In this document: piece after piece, positions 1 through 5,757 of the stretch
Layout: the number at the start of each line of letters is the position of its first letter
How positions within the stretch are numbered: position 1 is the stretch's first letter
Assembly: GCA_015491135.1 (NCBI GenBank)
Contig: WFWK01000034.1
Coordinates: 1 to 9,693, forward strand
Direction: 5' to 3'
Length of the DNA: 9,693 bases
Origin: Patescibacteria group bacterium
Lineage (GTDB): Bacteria > Patescibacteriota > Minisyncoccia > Phycocordibacterales > UBA2100
Program-made: the position numbers and the translations under genes
Notes under the pieces: generated by a model
The model's input: the letters and a program-made list of their open reading frames with translations, nothing else
Database searches by the model: none
What the model was told of the DNA's origin: nothing

Positions 1-218
1 ACAAAACAGATATAGAGGAAGTGATAAAAAAACACTCGGGCGATTTGCTTAAAAGGTTTGACCTGTTTGATGTTTTTGAAAAAGATGAGAAAACCTCTTA
101 TGCATATCACTTGGTTTTCCAGTCTGACAGCAAAACTTTAACCGATGAGGAAGTAAATGAAATAATGAAAAAGATTGAAAGAGAACTTAACTCAAAAGAA
201 GGGTTTGAAGTGAGATGA
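1..218 (+). CDS. pheT: Phenylalanyl-tRNA synthetase beta subunit, C-terminal end (5' truncated by window edge)
   Basis: The reading frame is open from the first complete codon (base 3) to the TGA at 216-218, so this is the last 71 codons of a longer gene. The peptide matches the C-terminal ferredoxin-fold anticodon-binding (FDX-ACB) domain of PheT: a segment reading LFDVFEKDEKTSYAYHLVFQ, then the family-typical S-K-T-L-T-D-E-E-V-N and a closing helix ending FEVR. In the alpha2-beta2 enzyme this domain contacts the anticodon stem of tRNA-Phe. A GTG at base 21 could be mistaken for a start, but the homologous sequence continues upstream, so it is internal. pheS and the rest of pheT should lie to the left. 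Its stop is one base from the stop of the convergent M15 gene, with no terminator hairpin between them. The family call rests on remembered family sequence, not on a search. Confidence 0.9.
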   Translation, partial: KTDIEEVIKKHSGDLLKRFDLFDVFEKDEKTSYAYHLVFQSDSKTLTDEEVNEIMKKIERELNSKEGFEVR

Positions 219-219
219 T

Positions 220-1692
220 TTAGAAATTGCTTGCAAACCAAGATTTTATTCTAGACCACAATACATGCCATATTGAAATGCTTTGAACCTCTTGTTGGTT
301 GTTGAATAATGAATTTATTTCATTTAATACACCCTTTGTTTCTGCATTTTTTCGTATTGAGAAAATAAGCTCCCAAGGAGTTTTGGAGAAAGTTTTCGCA
401 TTGGAATTCAATGTATTATTGACATTATCTGTTGGATTATTTGAATGTTGCAATTGTAAAGTATTTAAGTTGTATGCACCTAAATTTTGCATATAAATAT
501 TTTTTAATGCTTGAGCTGCTTTTTTCTGTTCATCTACAGTTCCGTTAAGTAAAGCGTAAGTAAGGCGAGTAGTATTTTGATTTTTTGGTAAATCTCCTGC
601 CATATAAGCTCTAAGTAAAGTTTTTTTAACTCTGCTTGGTACAGGGAGCGTGTTAGTTGGTGTGCTTGAAGGTTTATCATCTGGGTCTTTAGAGTTTGGT
701 TGTTGTTCTATTTCATCGGTTGTTTGTGTGAATTCATTGGCGTTGTCTGCGTTGTACCAATCTGAATTTGAAGTTTCAAAATCTTCACTTGTTGAGCTGA
801 AAGCATCTTGTTGATTGTAAGTTTGCTGAAGAGCGTTTTTTATTTGCGCTTCCAGCTCTTGTTGAGATATTGGTAAACCATCCATGTCTGATGGAATAGT
901 TGCATAAGGATATTGAGAATATGATGCGCCTTGACTTAAGTTTTCTTGAAAGTTGCTGTTTTCTTGAAAATCACTTTCGGGTTCGGGATATGTCTCTAAA
1001 TTGTCACTAACTAAATCAGGTGAGTCGATGAATTTAGAGGCATCAGCTATCTCATCTGCAGATGGACGCTCTGGTGAGAAAGATCCATCAACACACTTTG
1101 GATCTTGTTTGTTTGTAGGTTGCATATGTACAGGATCAGATTTTGGTATGGGGAAAGTAACACCAAATCCTGGGTTTTTTCTGGCAAAAGCATGCAGGAG
1201 TGCATAGTTTCTATTTGGTAGATTTATATCCATTGCAAGTCCTCGTTGATGGTTTGAACGACCAGCCGGAGCACACTTGCCCGGGATTGCAACTGGGCAA
1301 ATTTTTGCCTGCTCGGCCGTACTTCTGTATGCATATCTTAGAGCAACTGGAATGTTGTATGTTTGCTCAAATGCCTTTAGGAAGTTTGCTCCGCATACTG
1401 CAAAACGCGGATTTAACCCGTTTATTGCTTTGATCGGATCATGACAACAGTTTCTGCCAGAGGCTCTTTTATACAACATCAAAAGATATTGTTTTGCAGA
1501 TTCTACTCCCTGAAAAAAATCACCGGTTTTTTTATCCATACACTGAGGAACTTCTGCTCCCGGATTGTGCCTTTTAAATGCCGCTTTAAAATCTTCCGAT
1601 GCGGGAACCAAACCGGCAGGACAGTTAACCTCTGCTTTTACAAATAAAAAAGGAATAAACCAAGCCAAAAATAAGATCAAAATTTTCTTCAT
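220..1692 (-). CDS. Exported M15-family (VanY / L-Ala-D-Glu type) peptidoglycan peptidase with long disordered linker and unknown C-terminal region
   Basis: A 490-residue protein. Residues 1-20 form a signal peptide (MKK, a hydrophobic core, then VKA before EV), so it acts outside the membrane. Residues about 95-192 carry the M15 zinc-peptidase pattern: SNHQRGLAMD at 146-155, with His148 and Asp155 as predicted zinc ligands, and DPVH at 186-189, with Asp186 as predicted catalytic acid and His189 as third ligand. The D-x-x-H form, instead of the E-x-x-H of VanX/VanY, is that of phage L-alanyl-D-glutamate endopeptidases such as T5 endolysin. It should therefore cut peptidoglycan stem peptides, though the exact bond is not certain. 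Eight cysteines (24, 51, 82, 83, 100, 132, 140, 200) all lie in the first 200 residues, suggesting disulfides. Residues about 205-350 are rich in Ser, Asn, Gln, Asp and Glu and look like a disordered linker. Residues 350-490 are mostly helical in appearance and unrecognised, ending in an amphipathic, Trp-rich segment. It is divergent from gyrB and probably transcribed alone. Confidence 0.8.
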   Translation of the reverse strand: MKKILILFLAWFIPFLFVKAEVNCPAGLVPASEDFKAAFKRHNPGAEVPQCMDKKTGDFFQGVESAKQYLLMLYKRASGRNCCHDPIKAINGLNPRFAVCGANFLKAFEQTYNIPVALRYAYRSTAEQAKICPVAIPGKCAPAGRSNHQRGLAMDINLPNRNYALLHAFARKNPGFGVTFPIPKSDPVHMQPTNKQDPKCVDGSFSPERPSADEIADASKFIDSPDLVSDNLETYPEPESDFQENSNFQENLSQGASYSQYPYATIPSDMDGLPISQQELEAQIKNALQQTYNQQDAFSSTSEDFETSNSDWYNADNANEFTQTTDEIEQQPNSKDPDDKPSSTPTNTLPVPSRVKKTLLRAYMAGDLPKNQNTTRLTYALLNGTVDEQKKAAQALKNIYMQNLGAYNLNTLQLQHSNNPTDNVNNTLNSNAKTFSKTPWELIFSIRKNAETKGVLNEINSLFNNQQEVQSISIWHVLWSRIKSWFASNF

Positions 1693-1698
1693 AGTAAT

Positions 1699-1707
1699 AT
1701 GATAGCA
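1699..1707 (-). promoter_or_regulatory. Extended -10 promoter of the M15 peptidase gene (predicted leaderless)
   Basis: On the minus strand the sequence reads TGC-TATCAT, a TGn extended -10 element, followed by six bases (ATTACT) and then the ATG. The normal distance from -10 to the first transcribed base puts transcription start at or next to the A of the ATG. There is no Shine-Dalgarno sequence. I found no convincing -35 box, which fits an extended -10 promoter. Confidence 0.55.
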
Positions 1708-1763
1708 AATTAATTTTGCAATATATTAAACACTGAAAGCAACTGTGCATAAACAATATTTTT

Positions 1764-1772
1764 TGTTATACT
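1764..1772 (+). promoter_or_regulatory. Extended -10 promoter of gyrB (predicted leaderless)
   Basis: TGt-TATACT occupies 1764-1772, and seven bases (TTTGCGC) separate it from the ATG at 1780. The region about 17 bases upstream (TGTGCA, 1744-1749) is only a weak -35. Transcription is predicted to begin at or just before the start codon. The GC-rich end of the discriminator is shared with grpE. Confidence 0.6.
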
Positions 1773-1779
1773 TTTGCGC

Positions 1780-3729
1780 ATGAGCAAAAAAACATCATAT
1801 GGTGCAAAAGATATAACCGTTCTTGAAGGCTTGGAAGCTGTTCGCAGGCGCCCCGGAATGTATATAGGAACAACCGGGATAGATGGCTTGCACCACTTAA
1901 TTTGGGAGGTGTTTGATAACTCGCGTGATGAAGCGATGGGCGGGTTTGCCGATGATATAGAAGTTGCGCTTTTGCCGGGAAACAGAGTGCGCGTTGTTGA
2001 TAACGGTCGCGGTATTCCGGTTGACAAACACCCAAAGACAAAAGTCTCAGCCCTTGAAACCATCATGACTACTTTACATGCAGGTGGAAAATTTGGCGGT
2101 GAAGGATATAAATACTCGGGCGGTCTGCACGGTGTGGGAGTATCGGTTGTAAATGCTCTGTCGGTTTATGCCCGCGCCGAGGTTCACAGAGACGGAGGAA
2201 GATATGTGCAAGAGTATAAAAACGGAGGAAAGAAAACCGGTCCCGTCAAAAAGCTTGGCAGTTCAAAAATTACCGGAACAATCATTACTTTTGAACCGGA
2301 TCCGGAAATTTTTCCCGAGATAAAATTTAACTGGAACACGATAGTGTCCCACTTGAGACAACAGGCTTATCTTGTTCCGTCAATGAAAATCACCATCTAT
2401 GATTTAAGAGAGATTGATGAGAAGCTTATAAAAGATACTGAAGTTTTCTATATTCGTGAATTGAGGCTAAACGCGCCGAGAATCAGTTTTTATTTTGAAG
2501 GAGGACTTAAAAGTTTGATAAGTTTTCAAAACAGACACCAGAGACCGTTACACAAAAATATTTTCTACACCAAAGGAGAAAGTGAGGATGTTCAAGTGGA
2601 AATTGCTCTGCAGTATGTAGATGATATATCGGCTCGTATAAATGCGTTTGCAAACAACATTTACAACCCGGAAGGCGGAACACATGTGACAGGGTTTAAA
2701 ACCGCTCTTACTCGTACTATCAACGCCTATGTCAAGAAAAATAACATGAAAGTTGAAGGTTCTTTCTCCGGTGATGATGTACTGGAAGGTTTGACCGCGG
2801 TTATATCGGTCAAAATGAGGGAGATTCAATTTGAAGGACAGACTAAGGCAAAGCTCGGCTCGGTTGAAGCCCGAAGTGCAACCGAGACAGTGTTTGCAAA
2901 AGCATTTGCGGAGTTCTTAGAGGAACATCCCGATGATGCAAAAGCGATAATTCAAAAAGCTTCCCTTGCGATGAAAGCGCGCAAAGCGGCTAAGGCGGCC
3001 AAGGATTCAATTTTAAGAAAAGGAGCGCTGGATGGTATGACTCTTCCGGGTAAGCTGGCTGACTGTCAAGTTAAAAATGCCGAGGAGGCTGAGCTGTTTA
3101 TCGTTGAGGGGGATTCGGCCGGCGGTTCGTCAAAGCAAGGAAGAGACAGGCGCACTCAAGCTATACTTCCGCTGAGAGGAAAAATATTGAATGTTGAAAG
3201 AGCTCGCTTGGACAAAATGCTTGCAAACAACGAGATAAAAGCGTTGGTTGTTGCCCTTGGGGCGGCCATAGGAGATACTTTTGACCTGTCAAAACTCAGA
3301 TATCACAAGATTATAATAGCCACCGATGCCGATGTTGACGGAGCGCACATAAGGACTTTGCTTTTAACTCTGTTTTACAGGTACTTTAAGCCGGTTATAG
3401 AAGGTGGATACCTTTACATCGCTCAGCCACCGCTTTACAAGATTAAAAAAGGTAAGGAAGTTTACTATGCATACAGCGATGAAGAGCGTGATGAAATATT
3501 GAAAGGAAAAGAAGGATTTGATGTGCAGAGGTATAAAGGTTTGGGTGAGATGAACCCTGAGGAACTCTGGGAGACAACAATGGATCCGAAAACCAGACTT
3601 TTAAAACAGGTTACAATCCAAGATGCTCAAGAGGCTGATAAAACCTTTGATATTCTTATGGGGACTGACGTTTCAGCTCGCAAAACATTCATTCAAACCC
3701 ATGCAAAAGAGGCTAACTTGGACATTTAA
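1780..3729 (+). CDS. gyrB: DNA gyrase subunit B
   Basis: A 649-residue type IIA topoisomerase ATPase subunit. With GyrA it introduces negative supercoils into DNA using ATP. The GHKL ATPase signatures are all present: Glu43 and Asn47 in the EVFDNSRDEA helix, DNGRGIP at 74-80, the ATP-lid GGKFGGEGYKYSGGLHGVG at 102-120. The transducer domain follows. The Toprim metal site is EGDSAGG at 443-449 and DADVDG at 516-521. The C-terminal QRYKGLGEMNPEELWETTMD (583-602) and the final -LDI are typical of GyrB rather than ParE, but ParE is the main alternative. The length matches the compact (about 640 residue) GyrB lacking the extra insert of the E. coli protein. The ATG at 1780 is chosen over an in-frame TTG at 1774, because that TTG lies two bases after the -10 box and would not be transcribed as a full codon with a leader. 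gyrA is not in this window. Confidence 0.95.
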   Translation: MSKKTSYGAKDITVLEGLEAVRRRPGMYIGTTGIDGLHHLIWEVFDNSRDEAMGGFADDIEVALLPGNRVRVVDNGRGIPVDKHPKTKVSALETIMTTLHAGGKFGGEGYKYSGGLHGVGVSVVNALSVYARAEVHRDGGRYVQEYKNGGKKTGPVKKLGSSKITGTIITFEPDPEIFPEIKFNWNTIVSHLRQQAYLVPSMKITIYDLREIDEKLIKDTEVFYIRELRLNAPRISFYFEGGLKSLISFQNRHQRPLHKNIFYTKGESEDVQVEIALQYVDDISARINAFANNIYNPEGGTHVTGFKTALTRTINAYVKKNNMKVEGSFSGDDVLEGLTAVISVKMREIQFEGQTKAKLGSVEARSATETVFAKAFAEFLEEHPDDAKAIIQKASLAMKARKAAKAAKDSILRKGALDGMTLPGKLADCQVKNAEEAELFIVEGDSAGGSSKQGRDRRTQAILPLRGKILNVERARLDKMLANNEIKALVVALGAAIGDTFDLSKLRYHKIIIATDADVDGAHIRTLLLTLFYRYFKPVIEGGYLYIAQPPLYKIKKGKEVYYAYSDEERDEILKGKEGFDVQRYKGLGEMNPEELWETTMDPKTRLLKQVTIQDAQEADKTFDILMGTDVSARKTFIQTHAKEANLDI

Positions 3730-3746
3730 GTGTTTTGTGTAATAAT
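3718..3746 (+). promoter_or_regulatory. Probable promoter of the 103-residue unknown gene
   Basis: A -35-like TTGGAC (3718-3723; or TGGACA one base later) and an A/T-rich -10 (TAATAAT, 3740-3746) with 16-base spacing sit across the last codons and the stop of gyrB. Start of transcription would be near 3753, leaving a leader of about 38 bases that contains the strong Shine-Dalgarno sequence. Read-through from gyrB is also possible, since no terminator separates the genes. Confidence 0.4.
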
Positions 3747-3778
3747 GTTGGTCTAGGAACATCTACAAAAACAGCACA

Positions 3779-3785
3779 AAGGAGG
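3779..3785 (+). promoter_or_regulatory. Strong Shine-Dalgarno site of the 3791 gene
   Basis: AAGGAGG is a full match to the anti-Shine-Dalgarno core and lies five bases before the ATG at 3791. It sits only two bases from the alternative GTG at 3788, so it decides for the ATG. No other gene in this window has a comparable site. Confidence 0.8.
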
Positions 3786-3790
3786 GAGTG

Positions 3791-4102
3791 ATGCAACGCT
3801 ACTACTTTCTGTGTGTGCGTACCGCTTCAGATGCCGAAAAAATTGTGTTAACCCTTAAAAGCAATTGGGAGATTGAATCAGAGGAAGAGCTGTTTAGACA
3901 AGCATATCAAAAATATTATGCTGCCATGTATGAACCGGCGGTGAAAAAACATTTAAAAGAGTGGGAAGATAAAAAAGAGCTCCCCGAGTATATATTGCAT
4001 TTTTACGCTACAGAGGTTTTAGGTATGGATGTTGATCACGAAAGAGACAAAGCCTTATCCGACAGAAGGTATTTTGAAAAGAATATGGCGTATCCTTCTT
4101 GA
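3791..4102 (+). CDS. Protein of unknown function, 103 residues
   Basis: I do not recognise this family. The protein is soluble in appearance, with no signal peptide or membrane segment. It begins MQRYYFLCVRTASDAEKIVL, continues with a strongly charged, probably helical middle (about 25-75, rich in Glu, Lys and Tyr) and ends with a charged tail (DHERDKALSDRRYFEKN, 82-98). It is judged real because it has a near-perfect Shine-Dalgarno sequence, a plausible promoter, and a perfect intrinsic terminator starting six bases after its stop. It therefore appears to be a single-gene transcript expressed independently of gyrB and the ribosomal operon. It occupies the place before rpmJ where infA is found in many bacteria, but it shows none of the basic OB-fold character of IF-1. 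A role cannot be given from sequence alone. Confidence 0.75.
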   Translation: MQRYYFLCVRTASDAEKIVLTLKSNWEIESEEELFRQAYQKYYAAMYEPAVKKHLKEWEDKKELPEYILHFYATEVLGMDVDHERDKALSDRRYFEKNMAYPS

Positions 4103-4107
4103 GAGTG

Positions 4108-4141
4108 AGCGGGATGCAAAGACTTGCATCCCGCTTTTTTT
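4108..4141 (+). terminator. Intrinsic terminator after the 3791 gene
   Basis: A perfect 11-bp inverted repeat (GCGGGATGCAA at 4109-4119, TTGCATCCCGC at 4124-4134) is extended by an A-T pair at 4108/4135. It has a four-base loop (AGAC) and is followed by seven T residues (4135-4141). This is the only strong rho-independent terminator in the window. Its 3' arm includes the -35 box of the next promoter. Confidence 0.92.
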
Positions 4142-4151
4142 CGTGTATAGT
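4124..4151 (+). promoter_or_regulatory. Promoter of the rpmJ-rpsI ribosomal protein operon
   Basis: TTGCAT (4124-4129), a 16-base spacer and TATAGT (4146-4151) make a good sigma-70-type promoter. The -35 hexamer is the tip of the 3' arm of the preceding terminator, and the terminator's T tract fills part of the spacer. Transcription should begin near 4158, giving a leader of about 25 bases before rpmJ. Confidence 0.65.
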
Positions 4152-4158
4152 ATATCCA

Positions 4159-4182
4159 CTCTGCGAGGCAGAGTTTGTTTTT
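4159..4182 (+). promoter_or_regulatory. Hairpin plus T-rich tract directly before rpmJ
   Basis: CTCTGC (4159-4164), loop GAG, GCAGAG (4168-4173) form a perfect 6-bp stem followed by TTTGTTTTT, which runs straight into the ATG at 4183. If transcription starts near 4158, the stem lies at the extreme 5' end of the operon mRNA. It takes the place of a Shine-Dalgarno sequence. It resembles a small terminator or attenuator, but could equally be a 5'-end stabilising stem-loop. Confidence 0.45.
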
Positions 4183-4296
4183 ATGAAAGTAAAATCGTCA
4201 GTAAAAAAGATTTGCAAAGATTGTAAAATCGTGAAGCGTCACGGGCGTGTTAGGGTTATTTGCAAAAACCCGCGCCATAAACAAAGACAAGGATAA
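4183..4296 (+). CDS. rpmJ: Ribosomal protein bL36
   Basis: The protein has 37 residues, beginning MKVKSSVKKICKDCKIVKRH and ending RHKQRQG, the standard size and sequence for L36 of the large ribosomal subunit. The zinc ligands of the C+ form are intact: Cys11, Cys14, Cys27 and His32. The start is the ATG at 4183. The frame is open upstream to a GTG at 4099, but that extension would run through the terminator and the promoter and adds residues unlike L36. It is the first gene of the operon; rpsM begins nine bases after its stop. Confidence 0.96.
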   Translation: MKVKSSVKKICKDCKIVKRHGRVRVICKNPRHKQRQG

Positions 4297-4305
4297 TTTT
4301 TTAAT

Positions 4306-4686
4306 ATGCGTATAGCCGGAGTTACAATACCAGATAATAAAAGATTGGAGTATGCCCTGACAGCTATCTATGGAATAGGGCTTACTCGCGCTAGGGAAGT
4401 TTTGGATAAGGTTGGTGTTGACTATGGCGCAAAAGCCCCTTCACTTTCACCTGAGCAAGAGAAAAAGATAGCGCAAGAAATTGAGAAATTCAAAATAGAG
4501 GGAGAATTGAAACGCGAAATTGCAGCAAACATAAAACGCCTTAAAGACATTGGAACTTACAGGGGAGATAGACACTCGCGCAGACTGCCTGTAAGAGGAC
4601 AGAGAACTAGAACAAACTCAAGAACAGTTCGTGGAAACGTGCGTCGCACAATGACATCAGGTAAAGTTAAAATAGAGAAGAAGTAG
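4306..4686 (+). CDS. rpsM: Ribosomal protein uS13
   Basis: A 126-residue small-subunit head protein that contacts the tRNA and forms the intersubunit bridges with L5. The N-terminal RIAGVTIPDNKRLEYALTAI and the IYGIGLTRAREVL helix-hairpin-helix region are typical. So are RLKDIGTYRGDRHSRRLPVR and the basic tail with RTRTNSRTVRG. Length is normal for the family. There is no Shine-Dalgarno sequence at a workable distance from the ATG. rpsK begins after a single base, so translation is probably coupled. Confidence 0.97.
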   Translation: MRIAGVTIPDNKRLEYALTAIYGIGLTRAREVLDKVGVDYGAKAPSLSPEQEKKIAQEIEKFKIEGELKREIAANIKRLKDIGTYRGDRHSRRLPVRGQRTRTNSRTVRGNVRRTMTSGKVKIEKK

Positions 4687-4687
4687 T

Positions 4688-5122
4688 ATGGGTAAAAAAA
4701 GAATAATCAAAAAAAGCGGAAGTTCAATGAACCAAGGTTTGCGAGACCGTGCTTTGTCTCGTATACCGAAGAAAAAACTACAAAGCGGTGTGTTAAATAT
4801 TCATGCTACTTACAACAACACAAAAGTTTCAATTGCAGATGAAAAAGGAAATGTGGTGGTCTGGGCATCTGCCGGCTCACTTGGCTTCTCTGGAGCAAAG
4901 AAAAGCACACCTTTTGCAGCCGCAAAAGTCGGCGAGCTTATAGCGGAAAAAGCTGAAATGATGGGGTTGAAAGAAGTAAAAGCTGTCATTAAAGGTGTTG
5001 GATCCGGTCGTGAATCCGCACTGAGAGCTTTTTTGACCAAAGGTTTTAAAGTAAATGAAATTGTGGATGCGACACCGATTCCGCACAACGGACCAAGACG
5101 TCGTCGCCCACGTCGTATATAA
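4688..5122 (+). CDS. rpsK: Ribosomal protein uS11
   Basis: A 144-residue protein of the small-subunit platform, near the mRNA exit. Conserved S11 blocks are visible: NIHATYNNTKVSIADEKGNV from residue 37, the S-A-G-x-x-G-F-S-G-A-K-K-S-T-P-F-A-A block, and VKAVIKGVGSGRESALRA. The tail ATPIPHNGPRRRRPRRI matches the family's TPIPHNG end. It carries a Lys/Arg-rich N-terminal extension typical of S11. One base separates it from rpsM, and no Shine-Dalgarno sequence is present. Confidence 0.97.
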   Translation: MGKKRIIKKSGSSMNQGLRDRALSRIPKKKLQSGVLNIHATYNNTKVSIADEKGNVVVWASAGSLGFSGAKKSTPFAAAKVGELIAEKAEMMGLKEVKAVIKGVGSGRESALRAFLTKGFKVNEIVDATPIPHNGPRRRRPRRI

Positions 5123-5131
5123 TAAAAGCGT

Positions 5132-5737
5132 ATGGTAAAGAGAAAACCGATTTACAAATTAGGAAGAAAATTAGGTGCGTTTGTACATGAGAAATGTCAA
5201 ACGCAAAAGTTTGCGTTGTCGGAAGCGCGCAAAAACAAAAATTTCCGTCGCAGGGTAGCGCTTAGTGATTATGGTAAACAGCTTTTGGAAAAACAAAAAG
5301 TCAGATTTGCCTTTGGTATTACGGAAAAACAGCTCAGAAGGTATGTTCATGAATCAATGAAATCGGAAGACACAAATACCGAACTTTACAGAAAATTGCA
5401 AATGAGACTGGATAGCGTTGTGCACTTACTTGGCCTAGCCCCTACACAGCCGGCAGCGAGACAGCTTGTAAGCCATGGACACATAACAGTAAACGGAAGA
5501 AAAGTTACCATACCTTCTTACGCTTGCAAGAAGGGTGACATTGTAGCTGTTAGAGAAGGAAGCAAACAAAAAGCCGTATTTGCTTTGCGAGCGGAAGAGA
5601 TTGCATCCTTTACTCCTGAAAGCTGGCTTTCTTTTGACGCAAAAAAGTTATCCGGAAAAATTGAAAAATTGCCGGATTATGATCCAACTTCAACACCTTT
5701 TGATTTGAAAGCCGTATTTGAGTTTTACACAAAATAG
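5132..5737 (+). CDS. rpsD: Ribosomal protein uS4
   Basis: A 201-residue primary 16S rRNA binding protein that starts assembly of the small-subunit body. The N-terminal domain has the family's SDYGKQLLEKQKVRFAFGI block (45-63) followed by TEKQLRRYVHE. The S4 RNA-binding domain spans about 91-145 (MRLDSVVHLLGLAPTQPAAR, then QLVSHGHITVNGRKV). The extreme N-terminus lacks the closely spaced cysteine cluster of zinc-binding S4 proteins; a lone Cys22 remains. In E. coli S4 represses this operon by binding its leader. The leader seen here is far shorter and shows no such pseudoknot, so that control is not supported. Its stop is 20 bases before rpoA. Confidence 0.96.
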   Translation: MVKRKPIYKLGRKLGAFVHEKCQTQKFALSEARKNKNFRRRVALSDYGKQLLEKQKVRFAFGITEKQLRRYVHESMKSEDTNTELYRKLQMRLDSVVHLLGLAPTQPAARQLVSHGHITVNGRKVTIPSYACKKGDIVAVREGSKQKAVFALRAEEIASFTPESWLSFDAKKLSGKIEKLPDYDPTSTPFDLKAVFEFYTK

Positions 5738-5757
5738 TTATAAGTTAAATTACCATT

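Noticed and set aside
1774..1779. TTG start for gyrB six bases upstream of the ATG
   Set aside because: It sits just after the -10 box, in the discriminator; the ATG at 1780 gives the normal GyrB N-terminus. The same reasoning rejects the TTG at 7894 for grpE.
1710..2066. Minus-strand frame of 118 codons over the gyrB start
   Set aside because: It is antisense to the conserved GyrB ATPase domain and its peptide resembles no family; it is a shadow frame.
4099..4182. N-terminal extension of L36 from a GTG at 4099
   Set aside because: The extension would translate the terminator, promoter and leader hairpin, and the remaining 37 residues are already a complete L36.
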